The notes under the pieces were generated by a model that had not been told where the DNA came from, did not search any database, and worked only from the letters and a program-made list of their open reading frames with translations. A stretch of DNA of 64,000 bases from Deltaproteobacteria bacterium (GTDB lineage Bacteria; Myxococcota_A; UBA9160; UBA4427). The stretch spans positions 1-64,000 of the forward strand of contig NZHD01000108.1 of NCBI GenBank assembly GCA_002691205.1. Reading direction: 5' to 3'. Position 1 is the stretch's first letter. Every line of letters starts with the position of its first letter. This document shows positions 1 to 9,134 of the stretch, piece by piece. A program made the position numbers and the translations under genes.

Positions 1-168
1 CCTCTGCGCGATCTGTCCCACAAGCCTTTCTCCGCCCTCAGTAAAAGCGACGGTGGAAGGGGTCGTCCTTGAACCCTCAAGGTTGGCGATCACCTCATGT
101 GAGTTGCCCGATGTAAAAGCGACACACGAGTTCGTCGTTCCCAGGTCGATTCCGATCACAGTGGCCAA
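1..168 (-). CDS. dnaK: Chaperone DnaK (Hsp70), N-terminal fragment
   Basis: ATP-dependent Hsp70 chaperone acting with GrpE and DnaJ in cytoplasmic protein folding. Only the first 56 codons are present; the gene runs off the left edge. The translation contains [14 protein letters not shown], the phosphate-1 motif of the Hsp70 ATPase domain, followed by [15 protein letters not shown] place the start at the TTG at 168 because AAGGGAG lies about 10 nt upstream and the peptide then begins (M)ATVIGIDLG; a GTG three codons later is an alternative. It is the third gene of hrcA-grpE-dnaK, starting 49 nt after grpE. Identity is certain; only the start codon is open. Confidence 0.95.
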   Translation of the reverse strand, partial: MATVIGIDLGTTNSCVAFTSGNSHEVIANLEGSRTTPSTVAFTEGGERLVGQIAQR

Positions 169-217
169 TAGATTCAAGCTCCCTTGAGGCGATCAGCCCT
201 AGGGAAAGATCCCGAGC

Positions 218-874
218 CTACGATGCGCCTGTATCTCCAGTTTTCGCTACGAGCACACGAGCCGGCCGCAGCATCCGGTCCTGTAGGACATATCCCTTCT
301 GGAGCACCTGAACCACAGTATTGGGTTCGACGCCCTCCATTGGAACCTGGCCCATCGCCTCGTGATAGTTTGGATCAAAAGCCTCACCGCCCGGATCCAG
401 TTGTTTGACACCACTCTTTCCAAGGGCGGCCAAAAACTCGCGTTGGACAAGGTCCAGTCCCTCCAGAACCCCCTGCAGGTCGATTTCCTCACCCGGATCA
501 CCGTGTTCCAGTGCCCTCTCTAAGTTATCGACCGTAGAGAGCAGGTCCTTAATGAGATTCTGCTGGCCGTACTGAAGTGCCTCCTGCTTCTCTTTTAGGC
601 TGCGACGACGAAAATTTTCGAATTCTGCCTGCAATCGAGCATCACGGTCCTTTAGCTCGATCACCTCATTACAGCGTGCTTCGAACTCTTCCTTCATAGA
701 TTGAAGTTCAGTGACAAGCGCTTCGATGGTCTGCTCATCGCCTGAAAGCCCGCCCGGCCCCGCGGCCGCACTCTCTCTGGACTCCATTGACTCCGTGGCC
801 TCTCGAAGAGCCTCAGCCATTTCCTCGCTGGGCTCAATTCGGGGTCCAGCCTGATCTTCCTGTTCCTCGCTCAT
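218..874 (-). CDS. grpE: Nucleotide exchange factor GrpE
   Basis: GrpE releases ADP from DnaK. The 218-residue protein has an acidic, Glu-rich N-terminal tail (about residues 1-45), a long charged helical/coiled-coil segment (about 50-120, containing FENFRRRSLKEKQEA) and a C-terminal beta domain with the family signature region EAMGQVPMEGVEPNTVV and VLQKGYVLQDRMLRPARV. Length is normal for GrpE. It begins 13 nt after hrcA and precedes dnaK by 49 nt, the usual heat-shock operon order, so all three are probably co-transcribed under HrcA repression. Confidence 0.96.
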   Translation of the reverse strand: MSEEQEDQAGPRIEPSEEMAEALREATESMESRESAAAGPGGLSGDEQTIEALVTELQSMKEEFEARCNEVIELKDRDARLQAEFENFRRRSLKEKQEALQYGQQNLIKDLLSTVDNLERALEHGDPGEEIDLQGVLEGLDLVQREFLAALGKSGVKQLDPGGEAFDPNYHEAMGQVPMEGVEPNTVVQVLQKGYVLQDRMLRPARVLVAKTGDTGAS

Positions 875-887
875 GTTTTATTCCCTG

Positions 888-2033
888 TCAGCTCTGCGTA
901 TCATTTCCAGAATTCAGTTTCTCTGTGACCAGCTCTGAGCAAAAACGCACGAGAGAGATCACGCGAGCGTAATCCATCCGCCTTGGACCAATCACACCCA
1001 AAGCTCCAAGGGCTGCCCTCGGCGTGGCCACACCTAAATCATCGACACCCTGAGCGCCTTGTCCAGAGCGTCCATACGGAACGGCCACGAGAGCGCATTC
1101 CTGCAAGTCAGCATCGACCAATTCACCTCCTAAAGAGACTGAAACCGTGCTCTCGGAGCTGTCGAGAATCTGCCCCACCACATCTAAGAGGTTCTCGTTG
1201 TCCTCAACCGCCTTCAAAATGCCCCGAAGCCGGTCGGGATCGTGAAACTCGGGCTGACTCAGGAGCGCCGAATGATTCGTCACCACGAGTTCAAGTTCGT
1301 CCAGCTCAGGCTCCTTCAAGACGCGAAGACCCAAACTCAAAGAACGGGCGAGAAGCCCCTGGGCTTCGCGCCGCAACTGGCTCAATTCAGACGTCAAAAG
1401 GGCACGAAGCTCCTGAAGAGTTCGACCGGAAAGCCGTTCCGTAATCTGCGCCGCCATCGCATCCAGCTCGGCTTGGTCTCGAGCCCCCTGCTCATGCATC
1501 ACACGCTGCTGAACCGCTCCTGCCTCGGGCACAAGAACCACCAGCAGACGGTCAATCGCCACTCGGACGAGGCTGACATGTCTCATCCGCATTCGATCAA
1601 TTCGCGGACTCAACACGAAGCCCAACTGATGTGTTCGGCTGGAAAGAAGAGCTGAGACCCATGAAACGACGCTTTCGGATCCTATGTTGTCGCACTCATT
1701 CGTCAGCGTTAAGCGCTCGTAATCGGTCAAATCTGTGGCATCGAGCAGTTGATCCACAAAAAAGCGCATCCCCAACTCGGTAGGAACTCGGCCCGCCGAA
1801 GCATGGGGCTTCTCAATCAGGCCTAGATTGGCCAAATCCGACATCGTATTCCGAATACTCGCGCTGGAAAGCGGCACGGGCAGAAGATGGGAAACCGTTC
1901 CTGATGACGCAGGTGCCGCCGCAGCCACATAGGCCGCGACTACGGCCCGCAGCACCATCCTCTGCCGTTCACCCAAAACCGGAATACCGGCGGTGGGGAT
2001 TTCTTCAGACTGCATGTGATTGCGTGTAATCAC
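888..2033 (-). CDS. hrcA: Heat-inducible transcription repressor HrcA
   Basis: HrcA represses class I heat-shock genes and is kept active by GroEL. An N-terminal winged helix is visible (ERQRMVLRAVVAAYV ... SSASIRNTMSDLANLGLIEKPHASAGRVPTELGMRFFVDQLL), followed by the GAF-like HrcA core ending VIGPRRMDYARVISLVRFCSELVTEKL, which is typical of the family. I chose the GTG at 2033 because GAGG lies 5 nt upstream and a promoter-like pair maps to 2060-2088. An in-frame TTG at 2069 would fall upstream of the predicted transcript start, and an ATG at 2015 lacks a ribosome site. From 2033 it is 381 residues, somewhat longer than usual. First gene of the operon. Confidence 0.93.
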   Translation of the reverse strand: MITRNHMQSEEIPTAGIPVLGERQRMVLRAVVAAYVAAAAPASSGTVSHLLPVPLSSASIRNTMSDLANLGLIEKPHASAGRVPTELGMRFFVDQLLDATDLTDYERLTLTNECDNIGSESVVSWVSALLSSRTHQLGFVLSPRIDRMRMRHVSLVRVAIDRLLVVLVPEAGAVQQRVMHEQGARDQAELDAMAAQITERLSGRTLQELRALLTSELSQLRREAQGLLARSLSLGLRVLKEPELDELELVVTNHSALLSQPEFHDPDRLRGILKAVEDNENLLDVVGQILDSSESTVSVSLGGELVDADLQECALVAVPYGRSGQGAQGVDDLGVATPRAALGALGVIGPRRMDYARVISLVRFCSELVTEKLNSGNDTQS

Positions 2034-2059
2034 GAAAACCTCAATGATTCCGAGGCTCT

Positions 2060-2088
2060 TATCTAACACTCGCGAAGCGAGGCGTCAA
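2060..2088 (-). promoter_or_regulatory. Candidate sigma-70-type promoter of hrcA-grpE-dnaK with operator-like palindrome
   Basis: On the minus strand TTGACG (2083-2088) and TAGATA (2060-2065) are 17 bp apart, putting transcription start near 2053. The spacer holds the palindrome CTCGC-TTC-GCGAG. The right half reads GAGTGTTAG, close to a CIRCE half-site (GAGTGCTAA), but the left half does not match CIRCE. This may be a diverged HrcA operator; the -10 is weak. Confidence 0.4.
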
Positions 2089-2240
2089 TCCGACTACCCT
2101 CGAACGGGGCATAATTAAACCACCACAGCGAGAGAGTGATCAAAACGGCTTGCCTCAGATCGTGCGCAATTTACCCTTGCCCTCCGAAATCCCCTGATGG
2201 ATGCTGAGGTCTTCATTTCTCAACGTGTAAGGAGAATCCC

Positions 2241-2966
2241 ATGCCTATCTGGCAAGAGGGCGACCTACGAATTCACTACCAACAAACTGGCTCCGGTTTT
2301 CCCGTGCTTTTATTCGCCCCGGGCGGCATGAAATCAGCCATCGACTTCTGGGATCGAATGCCCTGGAATCCGATCGAAGTCCTCTCGCCCCACTTCCGTG
2401 TCATTGCAATGGATCAGCGTAATGCCGGACAATCCAGCGCTCCCATCACAGGGGAAGACGACTGGCCAAGCTACACTGCGGACCACATGGGTCTCCTCGA
2501 TGCACTGGCCATCGAGCAATGCCATGTTCTCGGCTGCTGTATCGGCGGTTCTTACTCGCTGGGCCTCATGCAGGCAGCTCCGCAGAGAGTGGCCGCAGGC
2601 GCCTTGTTGCAACCCATCGGTTCCACGGCTGAAAATCGAAACGCGTTCTATGCGATGTTCGATGACTGGGCCACCGAACTCAAAGCAGATCGCCCCGAGG
2701 TAACCGAAAGCGATTGGCAGGCCTTTCGTGGACGAATGTACGATGGTGACTTTGTCTACAATGTATCAAGGGAGTTCGTTCAAAGCTGCGAAACCCCCAT
2801 GGTCATTCTTGAAGGCGATGACCTTTACCATCCACGTGAAATATCCCTCGAGATTGCTCGTTTGGCCCCAAATGCGACACTCATTGAAGAGTGGAAATCT
2901 GGCGAAGCTGTTCAGAATTCAGCCACACAAGTCATCAACTTCCTCAAAGAGCACACCCCTAATTGA
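2241..2966 (+). CDS. Alpha/beta hydrolase fold protein with Cys at the nucleophile position
   Basis: A 241-residue cytoplasmic alpha/beta hydrolase. Visible features are the oxyanion-strand region VLLFAPGGM, the family motif VIAMDQRNAGQSS (equivalent of D-x-R-G-x-G-x-S) and a nucleophile elbow LGCCIGGS, where Cys replaces the usual Ser of G-x-S-x-G. EGDDLYHP supplies a probable acid residue. The usual C-terminal His is not obvious: the segment reads EEWKSGEAVQNSATQVINFL. Substrate unknown; it could be a hydrolase or a non-catalytic family member. GTAAGGAG sits 8 nt before the ATG. Its end converges on hemW, leaving only 6 nt between them. Confidence 0.8.
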   Translation: MPIWQEGDLRIHYQQTGSGFPVLLFAPGGMKSAIDFWDRMPWNPIEVLSPHFRVIAMDQRNAGQSSAPITGEDDWPSYTADHMGLLDALAIEQCHVLGCCIGGSYSLGLMQAAPQRVAAGALLQPIGSTAENRNAFYAMFDDWATELKADRPEVTESDWQAFRGRMYDGDFVYNVSREFVQSCETPMVILEGDDLYHPREISLEIARLAPNATLIEEWKSGEAVQNSATQVINFLKEHTPN

Positions 2967-2972
2967 ATCTCT

Positions 2973-4202
2973 CTACTTTCCGACGGAGACGTCTTCGCTG
3001 AGAACAAACTCAGCCGAAACAGAGTCAGCCAGGAGACGTCCACTCTCGGTCAATGAAATTCGCCCATCCGACGCTTCCGCAAGAAGGCCCACCGAGACCA
3101 AGCGGTCAATCACTGGGCCAAAAAAATCACGGGGGGGCGCACCAAACTCTTCGACAAACGCGGAGATGCCCAAGCCCTCCTCTGTTCTTAAAGAAAGAAA
3201 GCAAGCTTCCGAAATCGCCTGAAGGCGAGTTAACTCCTCACTGACCGCGTGCGGGGCGTCCCCTTCTCTCAAGTGATCCTCCCAGCGCCTGCGGTCTCTG
3301 AAATTTTCTCGCCGTGCACCGAAAGGGAAACTCTCACTTGAGACATCCATAGAGTGCGCACCCACCCCTATTCCAAGGACAGGCTGTCGGCGCCAATATC
3401 GTTGGTTGTGAGCTGATTCGAAGCCCGGCTGGGAATAATTCGTCAATTCGTATCGACGGTACCCTGAAGCTCGGAGGCCATGAGTGATTTGATCCAGAAG
3501 ATCCGCTGCACCCTCTTCGGGATAGGACTTGAGTTCACCGCGCGCGGCAGCCCGCCCGAAAGGCGTCCGATCTTCAAACACGAGTTCGTAAATCGAAATA
3601 TGTTCGGGCGCATGTTCTAAAGCACGCTCAAGATCGACAGAAAGCATCTCGGGCGTTTGATGAAGGGCTGCGAACATTAAGTCGATCGATAGGTTTTCAA
3701 AACCTGCATCCCGCGCCGCCTCAATGGTGGAATGACTCTCGTGGGCGAGGTGTGCACGACCCAACGACTTGAGAATAGAATCATCAAAGGACTGCACACC
3801 CACAGACAACCGGTTCACCCGAGTTTCTAATCGAAACTGCTTAAGTCGTTCACGCTCCACCGTCGATGGATTGACTTCAAGCGTGACTTCAAGACCTTCT
3901 GCGCACTCTGAGAAATAATCTGTCACCGCCTCGCGGATCCTCAAAAGAGAAGAAGGTGCAAACAACGAAGGCGTTCCGCCGCCAAAGTAAAGGCTCGCAA
4001 TAGACAAGCCCTCAAACGCAGGCGCCCGCAAAGCGAATTCGCGAAGTAAATTTTCTACGTATTCAGCCTCGCGAACCTCCCAGGCCTGGGAACCATTTCC
4101 TTTCAGAGCGCTGTCTCTTGCAGCCTCCACGGCGAAATCGCAATAGGGGCAGATCCGCTCGCAGAATGGAATGTGAACATAAACACCAATGGTTTTATCC
4201 AT
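2973..4202 (-). CDS. hemW: Radical SAM heme chaperone HemW
   Basis: HemW is a radical SAM protein that binds heme and delivers it to acceptor proteins; it was formerly annotated as oxygen-independent coproporphyrinogen oxidase. The N-terminus has VYVHIPFCERICPYCDF, giving the CxxxCxxC cluster-binding motif followed by DF rather than the extra Cys of HemN. GGGTPSLF, LEVNPSTV, NRLSVGVQSF and the later LTNYSQPGFESAHNQRYW are family landmarks. At 409 residues it is slightly long for HemW. The first codon is the ATG at 4202, with a TTG immediately before it; no strong ribosome site is seen. It is divergent from the M16 protease gene, with 62 nt between starts. Confidence 0.9.
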   Translation of the reverse strand: MDKTIGVYVHIPFCERICPYCDFAVEAARDSALKGNGSQAWEVREAEYVENLLREFALRAPAFEGLSIASLYFGGGTPSLFAPSSLLRIREAVTDYFSECAEGLEVTLEVNPSTVERERLKQFRLETRVNRLSVGVQSFDDSILKSLGRAHLAHESHSTIEAARDAGFENLSIDLMFAALHQTPEMLSVDLERALEHAPEHISIYELVFEDRTPFGRAAARGELKSYPEEGAADLLDQITHGLRASGYRRYELTNYSQPGFESAHNQRYWRRQPVLGIGVGAHSMDVSSESFPFGARRENFRDRRRWEDHLREGDAPHAVSEELTRLQAISEACFLSLRTEEGLGISAFVEEFGAPPRDFFGPVIDRLVSVGLLAEASDGRISLTESGRLLADSVSAEFVLSEDVSVGK

Positions 4203-4264
4203 CAACCAAGAGTAGACGAAGAGCGAGCGCTCCGGTCGGCCCTCCGTTAGACTTTGGCGAACCA

Positions 4265-6892
4265 GTGTCCCCCGATAGCATTCACTACAAAAAGCTCGAT
4301 AACGGCCTCTCGCTTCTGCTAAGAGAGGCTCGCCTTGCTCCTGTGGCCAATCTCCAAATCTGGGCCCGCGTGGGATCCGCAGACGAAATGCCCGGCGAAG
4401 AAGGGCTGGCTCACTTTCATGAGCACATGCTCTTCAAGGGAACTCAGCGGAGAGGCGTTGGGCAAATCGCAGCTGATATCGAGGGGGCCGGCGGCCAGAT
4501 CAACGCATACACCTCCTTTGACATGACGGTGTACTACGCGACGGTTCCCAGTGAGTCTCTGAGAACCGGCGTAGACGTCCTCACCGATGCGGTTTGTCAC
4601 TCTCAATTCGACCCCGAGGAAATCCGACGAGAGCAAGACGTGGTGCTTGAAGAGATCCGGCGCTCTGATGACACGCCTGGTCATGTCCTCTCTGAACTCT
4701 CCTTCGCCGAAGCCTACACGGTACACCCTTACAAGCGTCCCATTTTGGGAACCATGGAAAGCGTGTCTTCGCTCGACCAATCCAAATGCCTCGACTTCTT
4801 TCACCATTGGTATGCGCCTGATAATCTGACGGTGGTGGCCGCGGGAGACTTCGATGCGAGTGCTCTTGCGGATCAAATCTCAGCAGCGTTTGCGAACTCC
4901 AGCCCTGCCGGCGCCAAGCGCTCTCGACCTCAGGAACCCGAACGCAATCGCATCCATAGTCATGTGATGCGTCGCAATTTCGAAAATCAAAGAATTGAGC
5001 TCTGCTACCCCGCCTGCAACTTCAGCCACGAAGACTCAACTTACCTTGACCTCTTGGCCTTCTTGCTCGGTGAATGTGAATCCAGCCGACTCGTGCGAGA
5101 CATCCGTAACGAAGGCCTAGCCGACAGAGTGCACGCCTCCTCCTACACCCCTTTTGATCGTGGACTTTTCTCCGTGGACCTCGAAACCGATGAGGCTCGG
5201 TCTCGCAAAGCCATCGAAACCATATCAGAGCAAATTGAAAGGCTACGCATCGAGCCCGTTCTTGACTCCGAACTTGAACGCGCGCGAATCAATTTTCTAG
5301 CCAGTGAACATTTTGAACGGGAAACTGTGTCGGGTATGGCCAGCAAGCTTGGCAACTTCGAGGTCATCGGAGAGGGCTGGGAGAGTGAAGCGGCTTATCT
5401 AGAAACGGTCCGCAACGCCACCCCCGAAGACCTTCTTAGAGTAGCCGAACTCTATCTCGCACCCGAAACGCTCACGGCCACCGCTTTGATTCCTGATCAT
5501 GGAAAAAACACTCTCGACGAATCAAGCCTTGAAGAAGCCGTTTATAGAGGTGTCGCACAGGCACGCAGTCTCTCTGTCGCAGCTCATCCAAAGGGCTCCC
5601 GGGCGCAGCCCAAAAAACCGTTGCCTCCGGAACCCGCGTCTCTCCATGGCACTCGAAGTGATGACGAAATCCTGACGTATGCGCTTCCTCATGGCGCCAC
5701 ACTCCACGTGGCCCCCCGACACACCTTGCCCATTGTGGCGGCGCGAATTGCATTCCCTGGAGGACTGCTCGCGGAATCCGCCGAAACAGCAGGACTCACC
5801 AGCTTTATGGCCTCCTTGTGGACGCGAGGGACAGCCTCTCAGCCCTCCGCGCCCCTCTTTGCCAGTGCAACAGAGGACCTCGCGGCCGATATCGGCGGCT
5901 TCTCCGGCCGGAGCAGTCAAGGCCTTTCCCTCGAAGTCACGCGAGACAACTGGTTGCCCAGCCTTGACTTGATGACCGAAGTCTTGACCGATCCCCTTTT
6001 CAGCGAAGAAGAATTCACCACCGAACGGCGAGAAATTCTAGCCGCCATTGACCGACGTGAGGACCAACTGGCCCATCGGGCGTTCCTCATGTTTGCCAAA
6101 ACCCACTTCAAGCAACACCCCTATCGCCTCCCGCTCCTGGGTGAACGGGAAACCGTCGAGACCTTCACGTTAAATGACATCCGTGATCACCATGCCCGCC
6201 TCATCCGATCACCGAACCTTGTGATGTCTGTGGCCGGCGACGTAGACCCCGACCAAACTGCAGAGGCCGTAGCCCATCGACTGGCTTCACTCTCCCATAA
6301 TCCACACGACTGGCCACTGCCTTCCCAGGAAGCGGCGCCTGATGGCATTTGTGAAGAAGTCATCACCAAAGACCGCGCACAGGCCCACTTTGTGATGGGG
6401 TTTAGGGGTCTCACCGTCAGCGACCCGGACCGGCATACCCTGGAACTGATTTCACAACTTTTGGCGGGCCAAGGCGGCCGACTTTTCCTCGAACTCAGAG
6501 ACCGACGAGGCCTCGCCTACACGGTCAGCGCCAGCAATGTGGAAGGGGCCGCCCCCGGATTCTTTGCCGTATACATCGCGACTTCTCCAGATAAAGTGGA
6601 AGAAGCGAAAGCGGGGATCTTCGAACAGCTTGAAGCCCTACTTGAGAAAGCTCCAGATCACAATGAACTTGAGGAGACCAAGCGCAACCTCATCGGAAAT
6701 TTCACGATCGGCCAGCAACGCTGTGCAGCGAGAGCCGGCCATATCGCCTTGGACAGCCTATACGGTCTGGGTCCGGACGCTTACAAGAAATACCCCGCTC
6801 AAATTGCAGCGCTGACACAAGAGGACGTTCTTCGAGTCGCTCATCGGATCATCCGCCTGGACGCCTACACATCAGCCCTGATCCGGCCCTGA
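4265..6892 (+). CDS. M16 family zinc metallopeptidase, fused active and inactive halves
   Basis: A clamshell peptidase of the pitrilysin/processing-peptidase family. The N-terminal half carries the inverted zinc motif HFHEH (H-x-x-E-H near residues 50-54) with the downstream Glu in REQDVVLEEIRRSDD. The second half, from about residue 470, has the M16 fold (LPHGATLHVAPRHTLPIVAARIAF) but TSFMASLWTRG in place of HxxEH, so it is the inactive partner domain. Family members degrade peptides or small proteins. The reading frame is open back into hemW; I chose the GTG at 4265, just before the first conserved strand, because earlier codons overlap hemW and look non-coding. The start is uncertain; the family is not. 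Confidence 0.9.
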   Translation: MSPDSIHYKKLDNGLSLLLREARLAPVANLQIWARVGSADEMPGEEGLAHFHEHMLFKGTQRRGVGQIAADIEGAGGQINAYTSFDMTVYYATVPSESLRTGVDVLTDAVCHSQFDPEEIRREQDVVLEEIRRSDDTPGHVLSELSFAEAYTVHPYKRPILGTMESVSSLDQSKCLDFFHHWYAPDNLTVVAAGDFDASALADQISAAFANSSPAGAKRSRPQEPERNRIHSHVMRRNFENQRIELCYPACNFSHEDSTYLDLLAFLLGECESSRLVRDIRNEGLADRVHASSYTPFDRGLFSVDLETDEARSRKAIETISEQIERLRIEPVLDSELERARINFLASEHFERETVSGMASKLGNFEVIGEGWESEAAYLETVRNATPEDLLRVAELYLAPETLTATALIPDHGKNTLDESSLEEAVYRGVAQARSLSVAAHPKGSRAQPKKPLPPEPASLHGTRSDDEILTYALPHGATLHVAPRHTLPIVAARIAFPGGLLAESAETAGLTSFMASLWTRGTASQPSAPLFASATEDLAADIGGFSGRSSQGLSLEVTRDNWLPSLDLMTEVLTDPLFSEEEFTTERREILAAIDRREDQLAHRAFLMFAKTHFKQHPYRLPLLGERETVETFTLNDIRDHHARLIRSPNLVMSVAGDVDPDQTAEAVAHRLASLSHNPHDWPLPSQEAAPDGICEEVITKDRAQAHFVMGFRGLTVSDPDRHTLELISQLLAGQGGRLFLELRDRRGLAYTVSASNVEGAAPGFFAVYIATSPDKVEEAKAGIFEQLEALLEKAPDHNELEETKRNLIGNFTIGQQRCAARAGHIALDSLYGLGPDAYKKYPAQIAALTQEDVLRVAHRIIRLDAYTSALIRP

Positions 6893-6942
6893 TTCAACAC
6901 TCAAAACAAAACCAAACCTTTTCGGGTGGAGGACCACTAGAA

Positions 6943-7140
6943 ATGACAAAAGCCAATGGCTTACGACGCTCTCACGATGCCGTACTGGCTGGGGTGTGCG
7001 GCGGACTCGCGGACTTCCTGGGTTGGTCGCCCACGGTTGTGCGTTTCCTATATGTCTTGGTTTCAGTCCTGAGCGCTGCTTTTCCTGGAATCTTGGTCTA
7101 CTTAGCTCTCTGGCTCTTGATGCCAGGGCCAGACGCCTAG
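6943..7140 (+). CDS. PspC domain membrane protein
   Basis: A 65-residue protein that is essentially one PspC domain: a short basic start, LRRSHDAVLAGVCGGLADFLGW, then a hydrophobic membrane region from VVRFLYVLVSV to PGILVYLALWLLMPG. PspC proteins take part in phage-shock or envelope-stress signalling, but no pspA/pspB neighbours are present, so the role here is open. GGTGGAGGAC lies about 8 nt before the ATG. It follows the M16 gene by 50 nt and may be co-transcribed with it. Confidence 0.88.
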   Translation: MTKANGLRRSHDAVLAGVCGGLADFLGWSPTVVRFLYVLVSVLSAAFPGILVYLALWLLMPGPDA

Positions 7141-7153
7141 CCAACTCGCTCGT

Positions 7154-8980
7154 TCACTCCGCCAGAGGGCCCACGGCTGCGCCTTGCGTTCGAGGATCAG
7201 ATCCTCCTTGATGAACTCCGGTGATTGGATCAATCACAATGGCCTCCGCGGCCGACCACGGCCGCTTGGATACTTCCACGTGATGCCCCATCTGCTCCAA
7301 AGCCGTCACCACGCCCGAGGATGTCGCCGGTTCCACCCGCAAGCTGTTCGGAATCCATTGGTGATGATATCGAGGGGCCGAGACGGCTTCAGCGACGTTC
7401 ATATTCCAGTCGACCACATTGAGAATGGTCAGCAAAACAGTGCTGATAATTCGAGGACCACCCGGGCTTCCGGTGACCATAAACGGCTTTCCATCTCGAA
7501 CCACAATCGTCGGCGTCATACTCGAGAGAGGGCGCTTACCGGGAGCGATTGCATTCGCGCCTCGAGTATCAACGAGCCCGTACGCATTCGGTGTATCTGG
7601 AGCAATTGAAAAATCGTCCATTTCATTATTCAGAATCACCCCCGTGCCCGGAACCGTAATCCCTGAGCCGTAGGGAGTATTAATGGTCATGGTAATCGCT
7701 ACAGCTCCCCCTTGAGCATCTGTCACTGAAAGGTGAGCCGTTCCACTGTCGTCTACGGGTAACCCGGGCGCTGGAACCTCGGTGGTCGTCAATGGGTTAA
7801 TACGCGCACGCTGTTCATTCGCATACTTTTTCGAGACAAGACGCGCCATCGGCACTTCGACAAAATCCGAGTCTCCGATGTAGGCCGCTCGATCGGCAAA
7901 GGCCAACTTCATCGACTCGCTTACGAGGTGGATGTTTCTCGGGCTTTCGGGCCCCCCTTCTGAAAGTGAAAAACCTTCTAAGATATTAAGAGCCTCGACG
8001 AGCACAGCACCTCCGGAAGAAGGCGGTGGAAACGAGTACACCTCGTAGCCGCGGTATTGACCGCTCACGGGAGGGCGTACTTTGGGCGAATAGGTGGTCA
8101 GGTCTTCCAAAGTCAAAATGCCACCACGACGCTGAACTTCCGCCACGATTTTTTTTCCGATCTCTCCGCCTTGAAGAACGCTTGGCCCCTTCTTTGCGAT
8201 CGCACGTAATGTCTGGGCGAGATCAGATTGGACGAGCACCTCGCCCGGCTTGGCCTCTCCATCGTCCGCGGCGGGGGCAAACTGAATTCGGACTGTTTCC
8301 GGAAAGTCTTTGGCTTGGATGTACTTCTGCATCCAATTGATTCGATCCGCTTGAAACCGAGATAATGAAAAGCCCTCAGCCAAGCTGATCGCTGGAACGA
8401 GCACTTCAGAAAGCTCCATGGTGCCCCATCGTTTAAGCACATACGCCATCCCGGCCGTAAAGGTGGGCACGGCCACAGCCAATGGCCCTCGAATGGAAGC
8501 TTTTTCGGCGACACCAGGCTGGACATACATATCTCGAGTCGCTGCAGCGGGTGCGGTCTCGCGAGCGTCTACAGCAAAAACCTGACCCTCTGATGTCCGA
8601 AGTAAGACGAAGGCCCCGCCGCCCAATCCGGCCGAAAATGGCTGGGTGACCGCCACCGCAAAGGCTGTGGCGACAGCCGCATCCACCGCATTTCCTCCAC
8701 GGGAAAGGATGGATGCACCGGCCTCAGCGGCGTCTTTTGACGAGCTCACCACAATCCCAGCTGCCGAACTCACCGGCAGAATCGGCTCGCCAATCTTCGC
8801 CTCGTCGGCCCAGACACCTGGCCCTCCAAGGCAAAAAGCCAGCCCTAGGCCTGCCATAGCTAGAAAAGAGGGCTTAAAAGGCCTTCTGAAGCGCCAAAGG
8901 CCCTTAAAATCGGGGTTTCGCTCCCCTGAAGGGCCAAAGTTTTCTGAATCGAGCTTTATTGGGGACATAATAAGAGTCAT
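7154..8980 (-). CDS. ggt: Gamma-glutamyltransferase / glutathione hydrolase
   Basis: A periplasmic Ntn-hydrolase that cleaves or transfers the gamma-glutamyl group of glutathione. It is 608 residues with a hydrophobic export signal near residues 38-58 (FLAMAGLGLAFCLGGPGVWA). Landmarks are ILSRGGNAVDAAVATAFAVAV, the substrate-site region VDARETAPAAA, and the autoprocessing site DDSGTAHLSVTD, where the Thr near residue 413 becomes the N-terminus and nucleophile of the small subunit, followed by TMTINTPYGSG and GSPGGPRI. Two in-frame ATGs four codons apart are possible starts. It converges with the PspC gene 13 nt away. Confidence 0.93.
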   Translation of the reverse strand: MTLIMSPIKLDSENFGPSGERNPDFKGLWRFRRPFKPSFLAMAGLGLAFCLGGPGVWADEAKIGEPILPVSSAAGIVVSSSKDAAEAGASILSRGGNAVDAAVATAFAVAVTQPFSAGLGGGAFVLLRTSEGQVFAVDARETAPAAATRDMYVQPGVAEKASIRGPLAVAVPTFTAGMAYVLKRWGTMELSEVLVPAISLAEGFSLSRFQADRINWMQKYIQAKDFPETVRIQFAPAADDGEAKPGEVLVQSDLAQTLRAIAKKGPSVLQGGEIGKKIVAEVQRRGGILTLEDLTTYSPKVRPPVSGQYRGYEVYSFPPPSSGGAVLVEALNILEGFSLSEGGPESPRNIHLVSESMKLAFADRAAYIGDSDFVEVPMARLVSKKYANEQRARINPLTTTEVPAPGLPVDDSGTAHLSVTDAQGGAVAITMTINTPYGSGITVPGTGVILNNEMDDFSIAPDTPNAYGLVDTRGANAIAPGKRPLSSMTPTIVVRDGKPFMVTGSPGGPRIISTVLLTILNVVDWNMNVAEAVSAPRYHHQWIPNSLRVEPATSSGVVTALEQMGHHVEVSKRPWSAAEAIVIDPITGVHQGGSDPRTQGAAVGPLAE

Positions 8981-9091
8981 CTCTCAAAACTATCACAGCG
9001 CATGACAGATCCCGAGGCTTCAAAACCCACATCCTCGGCAGAAATTAAAGCGGCGCCCAGCCCCTGAATCCAAAATCCAGACACAGTTCCG

Positions 9092-9120
9092 CTGTGAATT
9101 CGGCGCTAGCAGGCTATGAT
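9092..9120 (+). promoter_or_regulatory. Candidate promoter of tRNA-Phe
   Basis: TATGAT at 9115-9120 is a 5/6 match to a -10 box and lies 15 nt before the mature tRNA. A poor -35-like CTGTGA lies 17 bp upstream. Confidence 0.4.
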
Positions 9121-9134
9121 GCTCGCCCTACGGT

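Noticed and set aside
983-1655. Plus-strand open frames of 137-153 codons inside hrcA
   Set aside because: They are antisense to a clear HrcA coding sequence, are Arg/Pro/Ser-rich and have no ribosome site.
2062-2090. Possible CIRCE operator upstream of hrcA
   Set aside because: One half-site matches 7 of 9 bases at the right 9-nt spacing, but the other half matches only about 3 of 9, so it is not reported as CIRCE.
4319-4876. Minus-strand 185-codon frame inside the M16 protease gene
   Set aside because: The opposite strand encodes the conserved HxxEH domain; the frame is a shadow.
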